Assembly (NCBI GenBank): GCA_934630705.1
Contig: CAKTWP010000007.1
Span: 61,879-125,878 of the forward strand
Source: an uncultured Clostridia bacterium
Lineage (GTDB): Bacteria > Bacillota > Clostridia > Christensenellales > Aristaeellaceae
Length of the DNA stretch: 64,000 bases
Direction of reading: 5' to 3'
A program made the position numbers and the translations under genes. Shown one piece after another: positions 1-8,883 of the stretch. The first letter of the stretch is position 1; every line of letters starts with the position of its first letter. Below the pieces are notes generated by a model that saw only the letters and a program-made list of their open reading frames with translations, ran no database searches and was not told the DNA's origin.

Positions 1-595
1 TGGCGTTGCGGATGGGCTGCTCTCCCCGGCCGGTATGGCGGGTGAGATCGAAGCCGCCGTTTTGCAGATATACGTCGTTGGGAAATTCGTAAAGGGGAAG
101 GGGCTCCGGGCTGTCTCCGGACCAGAAGGTGCGCACCTTGCGCTCAATCACCAGCTCCCGCATCCCCCGCACCAGCTCCGAAGCCCGCTTTTCAATCTCC
201 GGATCCGCCGGAAACTTGCGGCTGAGCCGGTTCAGCGCCGGGAGGATATAGCCCATTTCATGGAAGGAGGAATGCATGGTGTGGGTCCAGGGATAGGGAT
301 GATGGAAGCGCAGGCCATGGGCGCCCCAATCCGACAGCAGGAATTTCTGGAACGCGGCAAGCACCTCGGCCCCTTCCTCCGTGCCCAGCATTTCCCGCAC
401 GCTGTCCAGCCCCTCATACCACGAGCCCACCAGCTCCGCATCGTCCACCCGGCAATGGGCGGCCTCGGCGGGCTTTTTGTTGGGCAGCACCAGCCAGTAG
501 GGCAGATACCCCTCCGCCGGATCCACCATGGACGTGATGTAATTCAGCGACCGGGCCGCGCATTTGAGCGGCTCAAATTTCTGATATCGTACCAT
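1..595 (-). CDS. Unknown protein, N-terminal 198 residues (runs off window)
   Basis: The reading frame opens with ATG at 593-595, preceded by AGGAGGCG, and continues without a stop to the window edge, so the C-terminus is missing. The protein is soluble, with no signal peptide or membrane segment. It is rich in aromatic residues and His (for example FHHPYPWTHTMHSSFHEMG around residue 97), which resembles alpha/alpha-barrel carbohydrate-active enzymes, but I do not recognise a family. It is divergent from the carbohydrate-type ABC importer that starts at 914, so a role in handling the imported glycan is a reasonable inference only. Confidence 0.7.
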   Translation of the reverse strand, partial: MVRYQKFEPLKCAARSLNYITSMVDPAEGYLPYWLVLPNKKPAEAAHCRVDDAELVGSWYEGLDSVREMLGTEEGAEVLAAFQKFLLSDWGAHGLRFHHPYPWTHTMHSSFHEMGYILPALNRLSRKFPADPEIEKRASELVRGMRELVIERKVRTFWSGDSPEPLPLYEFPNDVYLQNGGFDLTRHTGRGEQPIRNA

Positions 596-913
596 AAGCG
601 CCTCCTGTATCTCTGTTTTTTATTACTTTCATTGTAACGTATGGGGCGCAGGCTTGTAAAGCGCAAATCATGAAAACAGGCCGAAAAACAGAAAAAACGT
701 AGAAATCAGAAAAAAGTACATGTATAAAAAGGCTGAAAAGCGGTCAAATATCATAAAAGCGAGAGGATTATCATGTTTTTTTCCTTGATTTTTTCGTTCT
801 GCGGGCTGTATCATGTTGTATGCGGAAGGTCGGTGACCATTCCGTCCGATCCGGGCGCATCGCCCAGGCGGCGGAAGCCGCCCCGTTATTTCCAGAAAAG
901 GAGACGCTTGAGC

Positions 914-1864
914 ATGATCCCTCATTCCTCTCCGGCGCTGCCGCATCAGCGCAGCCGGTTCCAGCAGTTTTTCCGGGCAGTGCGGAAGCATAAGCTGCAT
1001 CTGGCCATGATCCTTCCGGTGATCTGCTGGTTTTTACTGTTTCGATATGGCCCGCTGTATGGCGTGACGCTGGCGTTTAAGGATTTCCAGCTGCTGCGGG
1101 GTATTTCGGGCAGCCCCTGGGTGGGCCTGGCCAATTACAGGCGGCTGTTTGGCAGCTACGATTTTAAAAACGTGTTTGCCAACACCCTCATCATCGCCGG
1201 GCTGAACTTTGTCTTTGGCTTTCCCGCGCCGGTGCTGCTGGCGCTGATGCTCAATGAGCTGCGGGCGCAGAAATTCAAGCGCGTTGCGCAATCCCTGAGC
1301 TATCTCCCTCATTTTATTTCCTGGGTCATCCTCACCGGCATTTTCATGGAGCTGCTTTCCCCGTCCCGGGGACCGGTGAACGCACTGCTCAAGGCCATGG
1401 GGCTGCAGCCCATTTATTTCCTGGGCGACGCCCGGTATTTCCGGGGCACGCTGGTGGTGACCAACATCTGGAAAACCGTGGGCTGGAACAGCATCGTGTA
1501 TCTGGCGGCGCTGGGCGGCGTGAACGAAGAACTCTATGACGCGGCCCGGGTGGACGGCTGCGGCCGCTGGAAGCGCATCTGGCATGTGACCCTGCCGGGC
1601 ATCACCCCGGTGGTGACGATCATGCTGATTATGGCGGCTGGCAATCTGGTGTCGGATAATTTCGATCAGGTGTTTAACCTGCTCAATCCCGCCGTATATT
1701 CCACCGGCGACGTGCTGGGCACTTATATTTATCGTCAGGGCATCACCAATATGGATTACAGCTATTCTACCGCCGTGGAGCTGTTTCGCAATCTGATCTC
1801 CCTGGTGCTGGTGGTCAGCGCCAATTTCATCTCCAAGCGCGTGAACGAATACGGTCTGTGGTAA
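914..1864 (+). CDS. Carbohydrate ABC transporter permease, LplB-like
   Basis: Inner-membrane subunit (316 aa) of a binding-protein-dependent importer. About six hydrophobic segments are visible, and the permease EAA loop that contacts the ATPase appears as ELYDAARVDGCGRWKRIW near residue 212. The N-terminal pattern (LPVICWFLLFRYGPLYG, then AFKDFQ) is typical of the LplB/YtcO group that imports oligosaccharides or complex glycans. An upstream in-frame ATG exists at 773, but the ATG at 914 has the better site (AAAGGAG) and removes 47 unrelated residues. The second permease follows after 16 bp and the binding protein after that, so the three form one operon. No ATPase is encoded here; such systems often share a general MsmK-type ATPase (known of the family, not seen). 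Confidence 0.9.
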   Translation: MIPHSSPALPHQRSRFQQFFRAVRKHKLHLAMILPVICWFLLFRYGPLYGVTLAFKDFQLLRGISGSPWVGLANYRRLFGSYDFKNVFANTLIIAGLNFVFGFPAPVLLALMLNELRAQKFKRVAQSLSYLPHFISWVILTGIFMELLSPSRGPVNALLKAMGLQPIYFLGDARYFRGTLVVTNIWKTVGWNSIVYLAALGGVNEELYDAARVDGCGRWKRIWHVTLPGITPVVTIMLIMAAGNLVSDNFDQVFNLLNPAVYSTGDVLGTYIYRQGITNMDYSYSTAVELFRNLISLVLVVSANFISKRVNEYGLW

Positions 1865-1880
1865 AGGGGGGGAGAAAGCC

Positions 1881-2798
1881 ATGTCTGTCATTGTCTCAAA
1901 GCGCTCCCGGAAAAATCGTGTCTATGAAAGCAAGGGTGAGCCCTTTTTTCAGGCGGCGCTGGTGCTGGTGTTTCTGCTGCTGAGCGTCACGTTTCTGTAT
2001 CCGTACTGGCACGTGCTGGTGAATTCCTTTACCACCCCGGCGTTCGCCTCCGCCGCAGGCTTCCGGCTCTGGCCCGCAGAATTCTCCACCGATGCGTACC
2101 GGCATATGTTCAACACCTCGTTTCTTTGGTCCGGTTATGTGAACACCCTGAAGGTCTGCGCCATGGGCTGGGCCTTTTCCCTGACGGGGGTGGTGCTCAG
2201 CGCCTATCCCCTGAGCAAGAAGGATCTGCCCCTGCGCGGGCTGTTCACCGCCATTATCGTGACCACCATGTTCGTCTCCGGCGGCATGATCCCCACCTAC
2301 CTGCTGGTGAACAACACCCTGCGCCTGCGCAACAGCTATCTGGCCATTGTGCTGCCCTACTGCATTTCCACCAGCCATGTGATCATCGCCCGGAACTATT
2401 TCATGACCCTGCCTACCGAGCTGGAGGAAGCCGCCACCATCGACGGGGCCAACAGCTGGCAGGTGCTCGTCCGGGTGATGCTGCCGCTGAGCGCCCCCAT
2501 TCTGGCCACCATCAGCCTGTGGGTGATCGTGAGCAACTGGAACGCGTATTTCAACTGCCTGCTGTATATCACCGATTCCAAAAAATACGTGCTGCAGGTG
2601 GTGCTGCGGCGGATTATTCTCACCGATTCCAAGGAAATGACCATGGCCGCCGAGGCCGTGGCCAATGAGACCGATACCGACCCGGTCACCCTCAAGGCCG
2701 CATCCATTATGCTGGCCACCATCCCCATCATCTGCGTGTATCCCTTCCTGCAGAAATATTTCGTGAAGGGCATGCTCATCGGATCGCTGAAAGGCTGA
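1881..2798 (+). CDS. Carbohydrate ABC transporter permease, LplC/YtcP-like
   Basis: Second permease subunit (305 aa), partner of the gene ending at 1864. It has six predicted membrane segments. The coupling loop ELEEAATIDGANSWQVLVRV lies near residue 178 and matches the EAA consensus with the conserved Gly. The C-terminus (YPFLQKYFVKGMLIGSLKG) is the hallmark ending of the CUT1 YtcP/LplC group. ATG at 1881 follows GGGGGGAGA. Together with the upstream permease it forms the heterodimeric channel of the importer. Confidence 0.92.
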   Translation: MSVIVSKRSRKNRVYESKGEPFFQAALVLVFLLLSVTFLYPYWHVLVNSFTTPAFASAAGFRLWPAEFSTDAYRHMFNTSFLWSGYVNTLKVCAMGWAFSLTGVVLSAYPLSKKDLPLRGLFTAIIVTTMFVSGGMIPTYLLVNNTLRLRNSYLAIVLPYCISTSHVIIARNYFMTLPTELEEAATIDGANSWQVLVRVMLPLSAPILATISLWVIVSNWNAYFNCLLYITDSKKYVLQVVLRRIILTDSKEMTMAAEAVANETDTDPVTLKAASIMLATIPIICVYPFLQKYFVKGMLIGSLKG

Positions 2799-2829
2799 TT
2801 GGAGGGCGCAGATGCGCCTGAAAATAAAA

Positions 2830-2846
2830 GAAGGCCCCCGGCCTTC
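2830..2846 (+). other. Intercistronic hairpin before the binding-protein gene
   Basis: A perfect 7-bp stem (GAAGGCC / GGCCTTC, 3-nt loop) lies between the second permease and the ribosome site of the binding protein. It is followed by a run of A rather than T, so it is not a plus-strand terminator. Such hairpins often stabilise or separately set the level of the binding-protein mRNA (inference). Confidence 0.5.
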
Positions 2847-2866
2847 AAAAAAAAGGAGGAACCCCC

Positions 2867-4453
2867 ATGAAGAAGCTGGTATCCCTGTTTCTGGCGCTGC
2901 TGCTGGCGGTGGGCGCCGTTTCCGCGCTGGCGGAAGTGGACCTGAGCCAGTACGTGGCTGACCCGGCGGAGAAATTCACCATCGCCTGGCTGGCCGGCCA
3001 CGATACCGATCCCATCGAAAAGGACAACCCCGTGCTGCAATGGCTGGAAGAAAAGTTCAACGTGGAGCTGGACGTATGGTTCCTGGAGCGGGAAAACTAC
3101 GACGAGCTGCTCACCACCCGCATCATCGGCGGCGAAATCCCCGATGCGTTCATGCTGCAAAACGCCACCCAGTTTTCCAAGTATGTCAAGCAGGGCGTGG
3201 TGATGGAGCTGCCTCTTGAGATCGTGAAGCAGTGCATGCCCGAATCCTATGCATGGCTGATTCAGTATGATCCCCACTGCTTCTCCGCCGTGTCCTATGA
3301 CGGCAGGAACTACGGCCTGCCCCGGGTCAACGGCGACGGCCGCTTCAACTACGCCCCCTTCTGGCGGGCGGACTGGCTGGCCAAGTTCGGCTATACCGAC
3401 GGCAAGGTGCCCATGACGCTGGAGGAATGCGAGGAAGTGTTCTATCATTTCGCCAATGACGATCCCGACGGCAACGGCGTGAAGGACACCTACGCCCTGA
3501 GCAACACCGGCATGAACCCCATCTTCGGCGCTTTCGGCGCGCTGCCGGACCGCTGGGTGGAGGACGGCGAGGGCAACCTGATTTACGGCGCAGTGTATCC
3601 CGGCATGAAGGACGCCCTGACCCTGCTGGCCAAGTGGTATAAGGACGGCCTGATCGACCCCGAATTCATCACCGGCGAAAACCAGGGCGGCTACTGGGCG
3701 CTGTCCGTTCCCTTTGAAAACGGCCAGATCGGCTTCTCCTCCTCCGGCGCGTACTATCATCTGGCTCCCGACTTTGACGGCCCCAAGGACGAAGAAACCG
3801 GCAAGGGCGGCGCCTTCAAGTATGGCCGCACCATGCGCACCTTCGCCGAAACCACCGGCTATGACAAGATGGTCATCGGCTATAACCCCACCGGCCCCGA
3901 TGGCAAGCAGGGCGGCGAAAGCTGGGGCCTGACCACCAGCGAAGCCATCGTGTTCAGCTATAAGCTGGCCGATCAGCCCGCCAAGCTGGCCCGGATCCTG
4001 GAGATCATGAACGTGATCGGCTCCGATCTGGAAACCTATCTGAAGGTACGCCTGTGGGATACCGATCTGAGCAACTATGAATACGACAGCCTGCTGGGCT
4101 ATGTGAAGAAGGAGGGCTATGAGAAGCCCGAAATCTTCGGCGCGCATGGCAACATGTTCAACACCCTGCAGAATCCCTACTTTGCCGAGAAGCTCAGCCC
4201 CGCCACCATCGAATGGGCGCTGACGCTGCCCCAGTTCTCCACCGGCGGCTATTCCAACACCATGCTGCCCATCACCACCACCTCCATGCCCCAGTACTGG
4301 ACCAGCATGGACACCCTGCGCCAGACCACGTACATTCAGATCATCACCGGCGAAAAGCCCGTGGATGCGTTTGACGAATTTGTGCAGCAGTGGAACGCCA
4401 TGGGCGGCGAAAAAATCACGGCGGAAGCCAACGAATGGTATCACGCCAAATAA
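2867..4453 (+). CDS. Extracellular solute-binding protein of carbohydrate ABC importer, LplA-like
   Basis: Secreted substrate-binding protein (528 aa) serving the two permeases immediately upstream. The N-terminus MKKLVSLFLALLLAVGAVSA is a clean signal peptide, but no lipobox cysteine follows, although most Gram-positive binding proteins are lipoproteins. The mature part has the large Trp/Tyr-rich fold of the LplA/YtcQ family, with a Ca-loop-like stretch DDPDGNGVKDTY near residue 201. ATG at 2867 follows AAAGGAGG. Substrate unknown; the family usually takes oligosaccharides or uronic-acid-containing glycans. Confidence 0.9.
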   Translation: MKKLVSLFLALLLAVGAVSALAEVDLSQYVADPAEKFTIAWLAGHDTDPIEKDNPVLQWLEEKFNVELDVWFLERENYDELLTTRIIGGEIPDAFMLQNATQFSKYVKQGVVMELPLEIVKQCMPESYAWLIQYDPHCFSAVSYDGRNYGLPRVNGDGRFNYAPFWRADWLAKFGYTDGKVPMTLEECEEVFYHFANDDPDGNGVKDTYALSNTGMNPIFGAFGALPDRWVEDGEGNLIYGAVYPGMKDALTLLAKWYKDGLIDPEFITGENQGGYWALSVPFENGQIGFSSSGAYYHLAPDFDGPKDEETGKGGAFKYGRTMRTFAETTGYDKMVIGYNPTGPDGKQGGESWGLTTSEAIVFSYKLADQPAKLARILEIMNVIGSDLETYLKVRLWDTDLSNYEYDSLLGYVKKEGYEKPEIFGAHGNMFNTLQNPYFAEKLSPATIEWALTLPQFSTGGYSNTMLPITTTSMPQYWTSMDTLRQTTYIQIITGEKPVDAFDEFVQQWNAMGGEKITAEANEWYHAK

Positions 4454-4494
4454 AACGCAGGCCTCCCGAATCGGGCTTGTGAGCTTTGTCAAAG

Positions 4495-4520
4495 GGGAAC
4501 CCCTTGTGAAAGGGGTTCCC
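4495..4520. terminator. Hairpin after binding-protein gene
   Basis: An 11-bp stem (GGGAACCCCTT / AAGGGGTTCCC, 4-nt loop) sits 40 bp after the stop of the binding protein. It lacks a U tract but resembles hairpin A of the dispersed composite repeat. It probably limits read-through into the regulator gene. Confidence 0.5.
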
Positions 4521-4597
4521 TCTGTGCGGTTATTGTGATACAATTTATTTGGACAATCAACGCAGCAAGGAAAAGCATATCAGGGAGGGAGCGGCGC

Positions 4598-6832
4598 ATG
4601 AGCGGAAAGCGGCGGGTCAACGTGGTGAGCGTATGGGTGATCGTGATTTTCACGGTGGTGGCCGCCACGCTGGTGCTGATGCTGAATCTGGTATACGGCT
4701 ATATTTCCCGGGAGGAGCTGCGGCATAATCTGCGGGAGCAGGCGGAGCTGCTGGCGGATAATGGCGATGTTCAGCTGCTGGATGCCATCGAAAACCAGAT
4801 GCTCCAGCGTCTGGCGGGCAAAACGGGGGTGGCCGCGCTGGTGCGCCGGCTGGCCGCCGGCGCCGAGCCTGCCACCACGGATATCCGCGCCCTGGCTGCT
4901 GCGCTGACGGAAACCGCCGCCGCCTTTTCCCAGGCGGACCGGATGGAGCTGTATTTTCCCCGGCAGCAGCTGGTGGTGGGCTCGACGGGGGTGCGATTTC
5001 TGGAGGCGAAGAAATATGCCGTCGCGGCCAGCAGCTATGAGGATTTAACCGCCCTGTATCCTGCGGATTTCAAATGGATCCGGCGCTCCCTGCCCGGGGA
5101 CCAGGGGGAGGCCGTGGCGCAGCTCACATTTTTGCGGCTGTATCCCGGGGTATTTCAGGAAGGGGATCAGCCGATGCTGATGGTGTCCGTTTCCGAAGCG
5201 CAGTTCCATGCCCGGCTTCGCTCCGTGCTGCGCACGATCACGGCGGCGGATCAGGTGCTGCTGCTCAGCCGGGACGGCACGGTGTTCAGCGCGGCGGATG
5301 AAACGCTGGTGGGCGCCGTGCTGCCGGCGGGGGACTCGGCCCTTTCGCTGGTTGCCCTGCCCAACGGGCGGCAGGCCCGGCTGGCGGAAAGCCCTTCGGC
5401 TTATGGGGATTGGCAGTATGTGATCGCCCGGGAAAGCGATGAAATGGGCTATGGCGGGCTGCTGTCGCTCTGGGCGGTGCTGATTGTGGTGCTTTTAATG
5501 GCGGGGCTGGCGCTGGTGCTGTGGATTATGATGAAGCATTATGCCCAGCCCATGGCGCGGCTGATGCGCACGCTGGATATTCCCCCGTCCCCCGCGGAAA
5601 GCGGGCGGCTTTCCTCCCCCAGCCAGGATTTTCTCCAGATTGAATCCGCCATTGCGGACATCAGCGAGGCCTGGCAGGAGCAGGATACGTTTCTGGCCCA
5701 AAGCGGGCCGCTGCTGCGCAATTCCTGGCTGAACCTGTTTATCCGCGGCCAAACCCATTACACCGCCCCCCTGGATCAGCTGGGCATTCGCTTTCCCCAT
5801 CCGTATTTTCAGGCGGTGGTGGCCTCCGCCGCGCTCACGGACGGGGAGCGGGCCTGCATTCTTTCCGCTTTTCCGGAAAAGGATTGGGCAATCGCCTGCT
5901 TTGAAACACTGGAAAAGGAGTCGGTGCTGCTGTTTAATCATGACCTTTCCGAGGATGCGCTGCCTGCCCGGCTGCAAAGCGTCTGCCCGGCGCTGGATGA
6001 AATGGGCAGCGGGCTGGTGCTGGGGGTGGGCGTGCTGGCCCGGCAGGAGGATGTGACCGCGGCCAGCTTCCGCTGCGCCCGCCGGGCGCTGACGGACCGG
6101 TACTTTGGCGAAAGCCAGCGGATCTGCGTATTCCGTCCCCAGCAGTTTCATCAGGATTCCGGCCAGGCCATGACGCAGGTGCTCTCCCAGCTCAGCGGGC
6201 TGCTGGGCCGGGTGCGCCATCAGTCCATGGGGGAAACCAACCGGGAAATCGAGGCCATTGTAGCCCAGCTCAAGCATGAAACGCCCTATCTGAACGCCAT
6301 GCGCAGCATTATGCTGCTGTCGGCCATGTTTCTGTCCAAGGTGGTTTATGATATGAAGCGCACGCCGGAGGATTTTTACGGCGAAAATCTGATGGACGCG
6401 TATTATCATTTGGAGAGCATTGGGGATTACGAGGCCCGGATGAAGGCGGATGTGGGCCGTCTGGCGGAATACTGGGCGCAGGAGAGCAGCACCAGCAATC
6501 GCAGTCTGGTGCAGTACGCCATTCATTACATCCGTTCCACCCCCCCGGCCCAGCTGTCCATTCAATCCATTGCGGATTCCCTGTCCATCAGCACCGGGCA
6601 TTTGAGCCGCATGTTTCATCAGGAGACGGGGAAAAAGCTGGTGGATTATCTCCAGGAGGTGCGCATGGAGCATGCCTGCCGCCTGCTGCGGGAGGGAAAG
6701 CTGAGCAACGAGGAGATCTGCCAGCAGGTGGGCTACAGCCGGGTGCAGTATTTCGCGGCGAAGTTCAAGGAGCGCTGGGGCCTGACCCTGAACGAATACC
6801 GCCGGCAGGCACAGGCGGAAAAGGGCGCATAG
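4598..6832 (+). CDS. Membrane-anchored AraC-family transcriptional regulator
   Basis: 744-residue regulator with membrane segments near residues 12-32 and 291-313 enclosing an extracytoplasmic sensor region. A central cytoplasmic domain follows, then a C-terminal AraC-type double helix-turn-helix (residues ~640-735; IQSIADSLSISTGHLSRMF and a second helix ending FKERWGLTLNEYRR). This architecture is common next to LplABC-like importers, where the sensor responds to the glycan or a loaded binding protein (family knowledge). ATG at 4598 follows GGGAGGGAG; the ATG-type codon at 4535 would add 21 residues without a ribosome site. It probably controls the importer genes just upstream. Confidence 0.88.
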   Translation: MSGKRRVNVVSVWVIVIFTVVAATLVLMLNLVYGYISREELRHNLREQAELLADNGDVQLLDAIENQMLQRLAGKTGVAALVRRLAAGAEPATTDIRALAAALTETAAAFSQADRMELYFPRQQLVVGSTGVRFLEAKKYAVAASSYEDLTALYPADFKWIRRSLPGDQGEAVAQLTFLRLYPGVFQEGDQPMLMVSVSEAQFHARLRSVLRTITAADQVLLLSRDGTVFSAADETLVGAVLPAGDSALSLVALPNGRQARLAESPSAYGDWQYVIARESDEMGYGGLLSLWAVLIVVLLMAGLALVLWIMMKHYAQPMARLMRTLDIPPSPAESGRLSSPSQDFLQIESAIADISEAWQEQDTFLAQSGPLLRNSWLNLFIRGQTHYTAPLDQLGIRFPHPYFQAVVASAALTDGERACILSAFPEKDWAIACFETLEKESVLLFNHDLSEDALPARLQSVCPALDEMGSGLVLGVGVLARQEDVTAASFRCARRALTDRYFGESQRICVFRPQQFHQDSGQAMTQVLSQLSGLLGRVRHQSMGETNREIEAIVAQLKHETPYLNAMRSIMLLSAMFLSKVVYDMKRTPEDFYGENLMDAYYHLESIGDYEARMKADVGRLAEYWAQESSTSNRSLVQYAIHYIRSTPPAQLSIQSIADSLSISTGHLSRMFHQETGKKLVDYLQEVRMEHACRLLREGKLSNEEICQQVGYSRVQYFAAKFKERWGLTLNEYRRQAQAEKGA

Positions 6833-6854
6833 CAGGGATTCGGGGAAATGCGGG

Positions 6855-6891
6855 CGAGGAGAAGCAATGCGGGAGAGAACGCTTCTCCTCG
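6855..6891. terminator. Hairpin A-type terminator after araC-like gene
   Basis: Perfect 11-bp inverted repeat CGAGGAGAAGC / GCTTCTCCTCG with a 15-nt loop, 22 bp after the regulator stop. It is followed at ~6900-6915 by CGGGAAAGCCATAAAGA, a degenerate copy of the core that follows hairpin A elsewhere in the window. Confidence 0.55.
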
Positions 6892-6983
6892 GCCCCCTTT
6901 CCGGGAAAGCCATAAAGAATATTAGCGGGAGGGCGCTTCTTTCAGGAGAAAGGAACCTCACAATACAATTCGGCATTGTCGCA

Positions 6984-7011
6984 AAAAGGAGCGCATTCTT
7001 GTGCTCCTTTT
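6984..7011. terminator. Bidirectional terminator between convergent genes
   Basis: Stem AAAAGGAGC-GCA / TG-TGCTCCTTTT with a short loop. A-rich on one side and T-rich on the other, it can terminate both the araC-like gene (plus) and potC (minus). The rest of the 6833-7316 gap holds no gene I can support. Confidence 0.6.
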
Positions 7012-7221
7012 GTTCTGTAGCTCATAGGGGGCGGCCGTCCCCCAATCCAAGACGCGGGGCGGCTACAGCCTTGCGAAGCGCTCTGCGCCGTCCGTAGGAT
7101 TCGTCGCGCTTCGCACGCCCTCATGCATCCCCTTCTTCCGCCACAGGCGGCGGGGAATTTTGGCCCGCACGCGCTCCCAAGGAAAGCCGGTTTGGCGATA
7201 CCTTGGAACACTTTTAATCGA

Positions 7222-7284
7222 CAATGCGCCCCAGATGGGGGAAAAAAAGCGGCATTCGTTTCTTCTCTCATCTGGGGCGCATTG
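7222..7284. repeat. Composite repeat copy: core plus hairpin B
   Basis: The core-like CCCAAGGAAAGCCGGTTTGG at ~7178-7197 is followed by hairpin B, whose arms CAATGCGCCCCAGAT and ATCTGGGGCGCATTG are perfectly complementary over 15 bp around a ~33-nt A/T-richer loop. The copy lies 32 bp beyond the potC stop. Confidence 0.85.
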
Positions 7285-7316
7285 CTGATAAATCTAGTAT
7301 TTCATCCCGAGACGTT

Positions 7317-8117
7317 TCAGTTTTTCTTTCTCAGCACCAGCTGGCTTACGCCCACCAGCAGGAAAACGGCGGCGAGCATGACCACGCACAGGGCGTTAAT
7401 CTGGGAGGAAACGCCATAGCGCACGGAGGAGTAAATCTTGAGGGGCAAGGTGGTAGCGCCTGCGCCGGAGACGAAAAAGCTGATCACGAAATCATCCAGC
7501 GACATGGCAAGCGCCAGCAGCGCGCCGGAGAGGATGGCAGGGCGGGTCAGCGGCAGCGTCACCGTGCGCAGCGCCTGCGCCGGGGATGCGCCCAGATCCC
7601 GCGCCGCGTTTTCCAGATCATCGCCCATGGTGGCCAGCCGGCTTTTCACCAGCAGATACACGTAAGGCACGCAAAACGTGGTATGTGCCAGCACCAGCGT
7701 AAGCATCCCGCTGCGCAGCCCCAGCGCGGAAAACAGCAGCATAAACGCCACGCCCAGAATGATTTCCGGCAGCATGATGGGCAGGATCGTCAGGCTTTCC
7801 ATCACGCCCTGCGCCGCTGCCGCCAGCCGTCGCCGTGCCGTCCGCCGCACCTGCCCCAGTGCGCCCAGCGTGCCCAGCACCGTGCTCAGGCCCACGCTGC
7901 AGCCCGCGATTACCAGGCTGTTTTTCAGCGCTTCCCCGAACCCACGCTGCCCGTCAAACAACGCTTCGTACCATTGCAGTGAAAACCCGGTGAACACCGT
8001 CGGCGTTCGTGCTGTGCTCGCGTTGAACGAAAACAGCACCACCACCCCGATGGGCAGATACATCAGCACCAGCAGGAACACCAGGTATGTCTTTGCGCCA
8101 ATCCCTGCTTTCTTCAT
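7317..8117 (-). CDS. potC: Spermidine/putrescine-type ABC transporter permease PotC
   Basis: 266-residue inner-membrane permease with about six membrane segments. The N-terminus (YLVFLLVLMYLPIGVVVLFSFN) and the coupling loop DDLENAARDLGASPAQALRTV near residue 152 are typical of PotC. A C-terminal block LAMSLDDFVISFFVSGAGA is the conserved PotC signature. ATG at 8117 follows TGGAGG. Normally potC overlaps or abuts potB; here 766 bp of repeat DNA separates them. No PotD gene follows, so the periplasmic-side binding protein is encoded elsewhere or lost. Confidence 0.93.
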   Translation of the reverse strand: MKKAGIGAKTYLVFLLVLMYLPIGVVVLFSFNASTARTPTVFTGFSLQWYEALFDGQRGFGEALKNSLVIAGCSVGLSTVLGTLGALGQVRRTARRRLAAAAQGVMESLTILPIMLPEIILGVAFMLLFSALGLRSGMLTLVLAHTTFCVPYVYLLVKSRLATMGDDLENAARDLGASPAQALRTVTLPLTRPAILSGALLALAMSLDDFVISFFVSGAGATTLPLKIYSSVRYGVSSQINALCVVMLAAVFLLVGVSQLVLRKKN

Positions 8118-8144
8118 TCAATACCTCCAAGGCGGGACAAGGGG

Positions 8145-8503
8145 AACGATGTGGGGCGGGGGGAGATGATGTGGGGCTATGCGCCCCACACCCCCACCAG
8201 GGAGTTCCTCCCTGGACCCGGTACACAATTTTGCTTGGTTTTAGGAAATCAGCGGGTTTCTGTGTGATGCGGGAGGGAACGATGTGGGGCTATGCGCCCC
8301 ACGCCCCCACCAGGGAGTTCCTCCCTGGACCCGGTTCACAACTTTACTGGATTTAAGAAATCGACGGGTTTCTGTGTGGGGCAAGGGAGACGATGTGGGG
8401 CTGTGCGCCCCACGCCCCCACCAGGGAGTTCCTCCCTGGACCCGGTTCACAACTTTACTGGATTTAAGAAATCGACGGTTTTCTGTGTGGGGCAGCAGGA
8501 ACG
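8145..8503. repeat. Tandem ~111-bp repeats (three copies) between potB and potC
   Basis: Units begin at 8168, 8281 and 8392 (spacings 113 and 111 bp). Copies 2 and 3 are nearly identical; copy 1 is more diverged. Each unit has a hairpin TGTGGGGCTATGCGCCCCA and a hairpin CCAGGGAGTTCCTCCCTGG, followed by a TTTACTGGATTTAAGAAATC stretch. A partial unit start may lie at ~8150. All frames through it give only repetitive shadows (PHQGVPPWTR), with no ribosome site, so I see no gene. Confidence 0.9.
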
Positions 8504-8529
8504 GATGTATTGCAGCATCCCGCGGCAGC

Positions 8530-8634
8530 GCCTGAGCGTTCGCTCAGGCCCCGGTCAACTTGTTGACCGGGGGTTTTCGGTATGTCGAGCCCCGGGGAGA
8601 ATGCATTCTCCCCGGGATCGATCATCCGAAAACC
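8530..8634. repeat. Three back-to-back perfect palindromes nested in an outer inverted repeat
   Basis: 8530-8549 GCCTGAGCG/CGCTCAGGC (9 bp arms), 8549-8572 CCCCGGTCAAC/GTTGACCGGGG (11 bp) and 8591-8616 CCCGGGGAGAAT/ATTCTCCCCGGG (12 bp) each have 2-nt centres. GGTTTTCGG at 8572-8580 pairs with CCGAAAACC at 8626-8634, enclosing the third palindrome. The remainder of the gap to 8883 has a 13-bp direct repeat CTGCCCGCCGGAG at 8752 and 8826 and no gene. Confidence 0.8.
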
Positions 8635-8883
8635 GCTCCCTGCCGCGGGAAACATGGCTGGAATCCAGCGTAACCCAATGTTTCACGCGGAAGCACTTCA
8701 GACAACCAGTCAACAAATATCGCGGGATGGGGGTGCAGGGGAATCATTCCCCTGCCCGCCGGAGGCCCTCGTTTCCGGAGACCCTCGTTTAGCTGCTCAG
8801 GGGCGAAGAGCCCCCAAAGGCTCTCCTGCCCGCCGGAGAACATCGGTGCGTCTCCTATCCGGAACGGCAGGACAAAGATCGCC

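Noticed and set aside
7012..7221. potD or remnant of it downstream of potC
   Set aside because: No frame shows a signal peptide or PotD-like sequence.
8145..8503. CRISPR array
   Set aside because: Spacing is regular, but the whole 111-bp unit repeats, including what would be spacers, and no cas genes are nearby.
8292..8792. 166-residue plus-strand ORF
   Set aside because: It translates the tandem repeats and palindromes (PHQGVPPWTR-like blocks) and is not a real protein.
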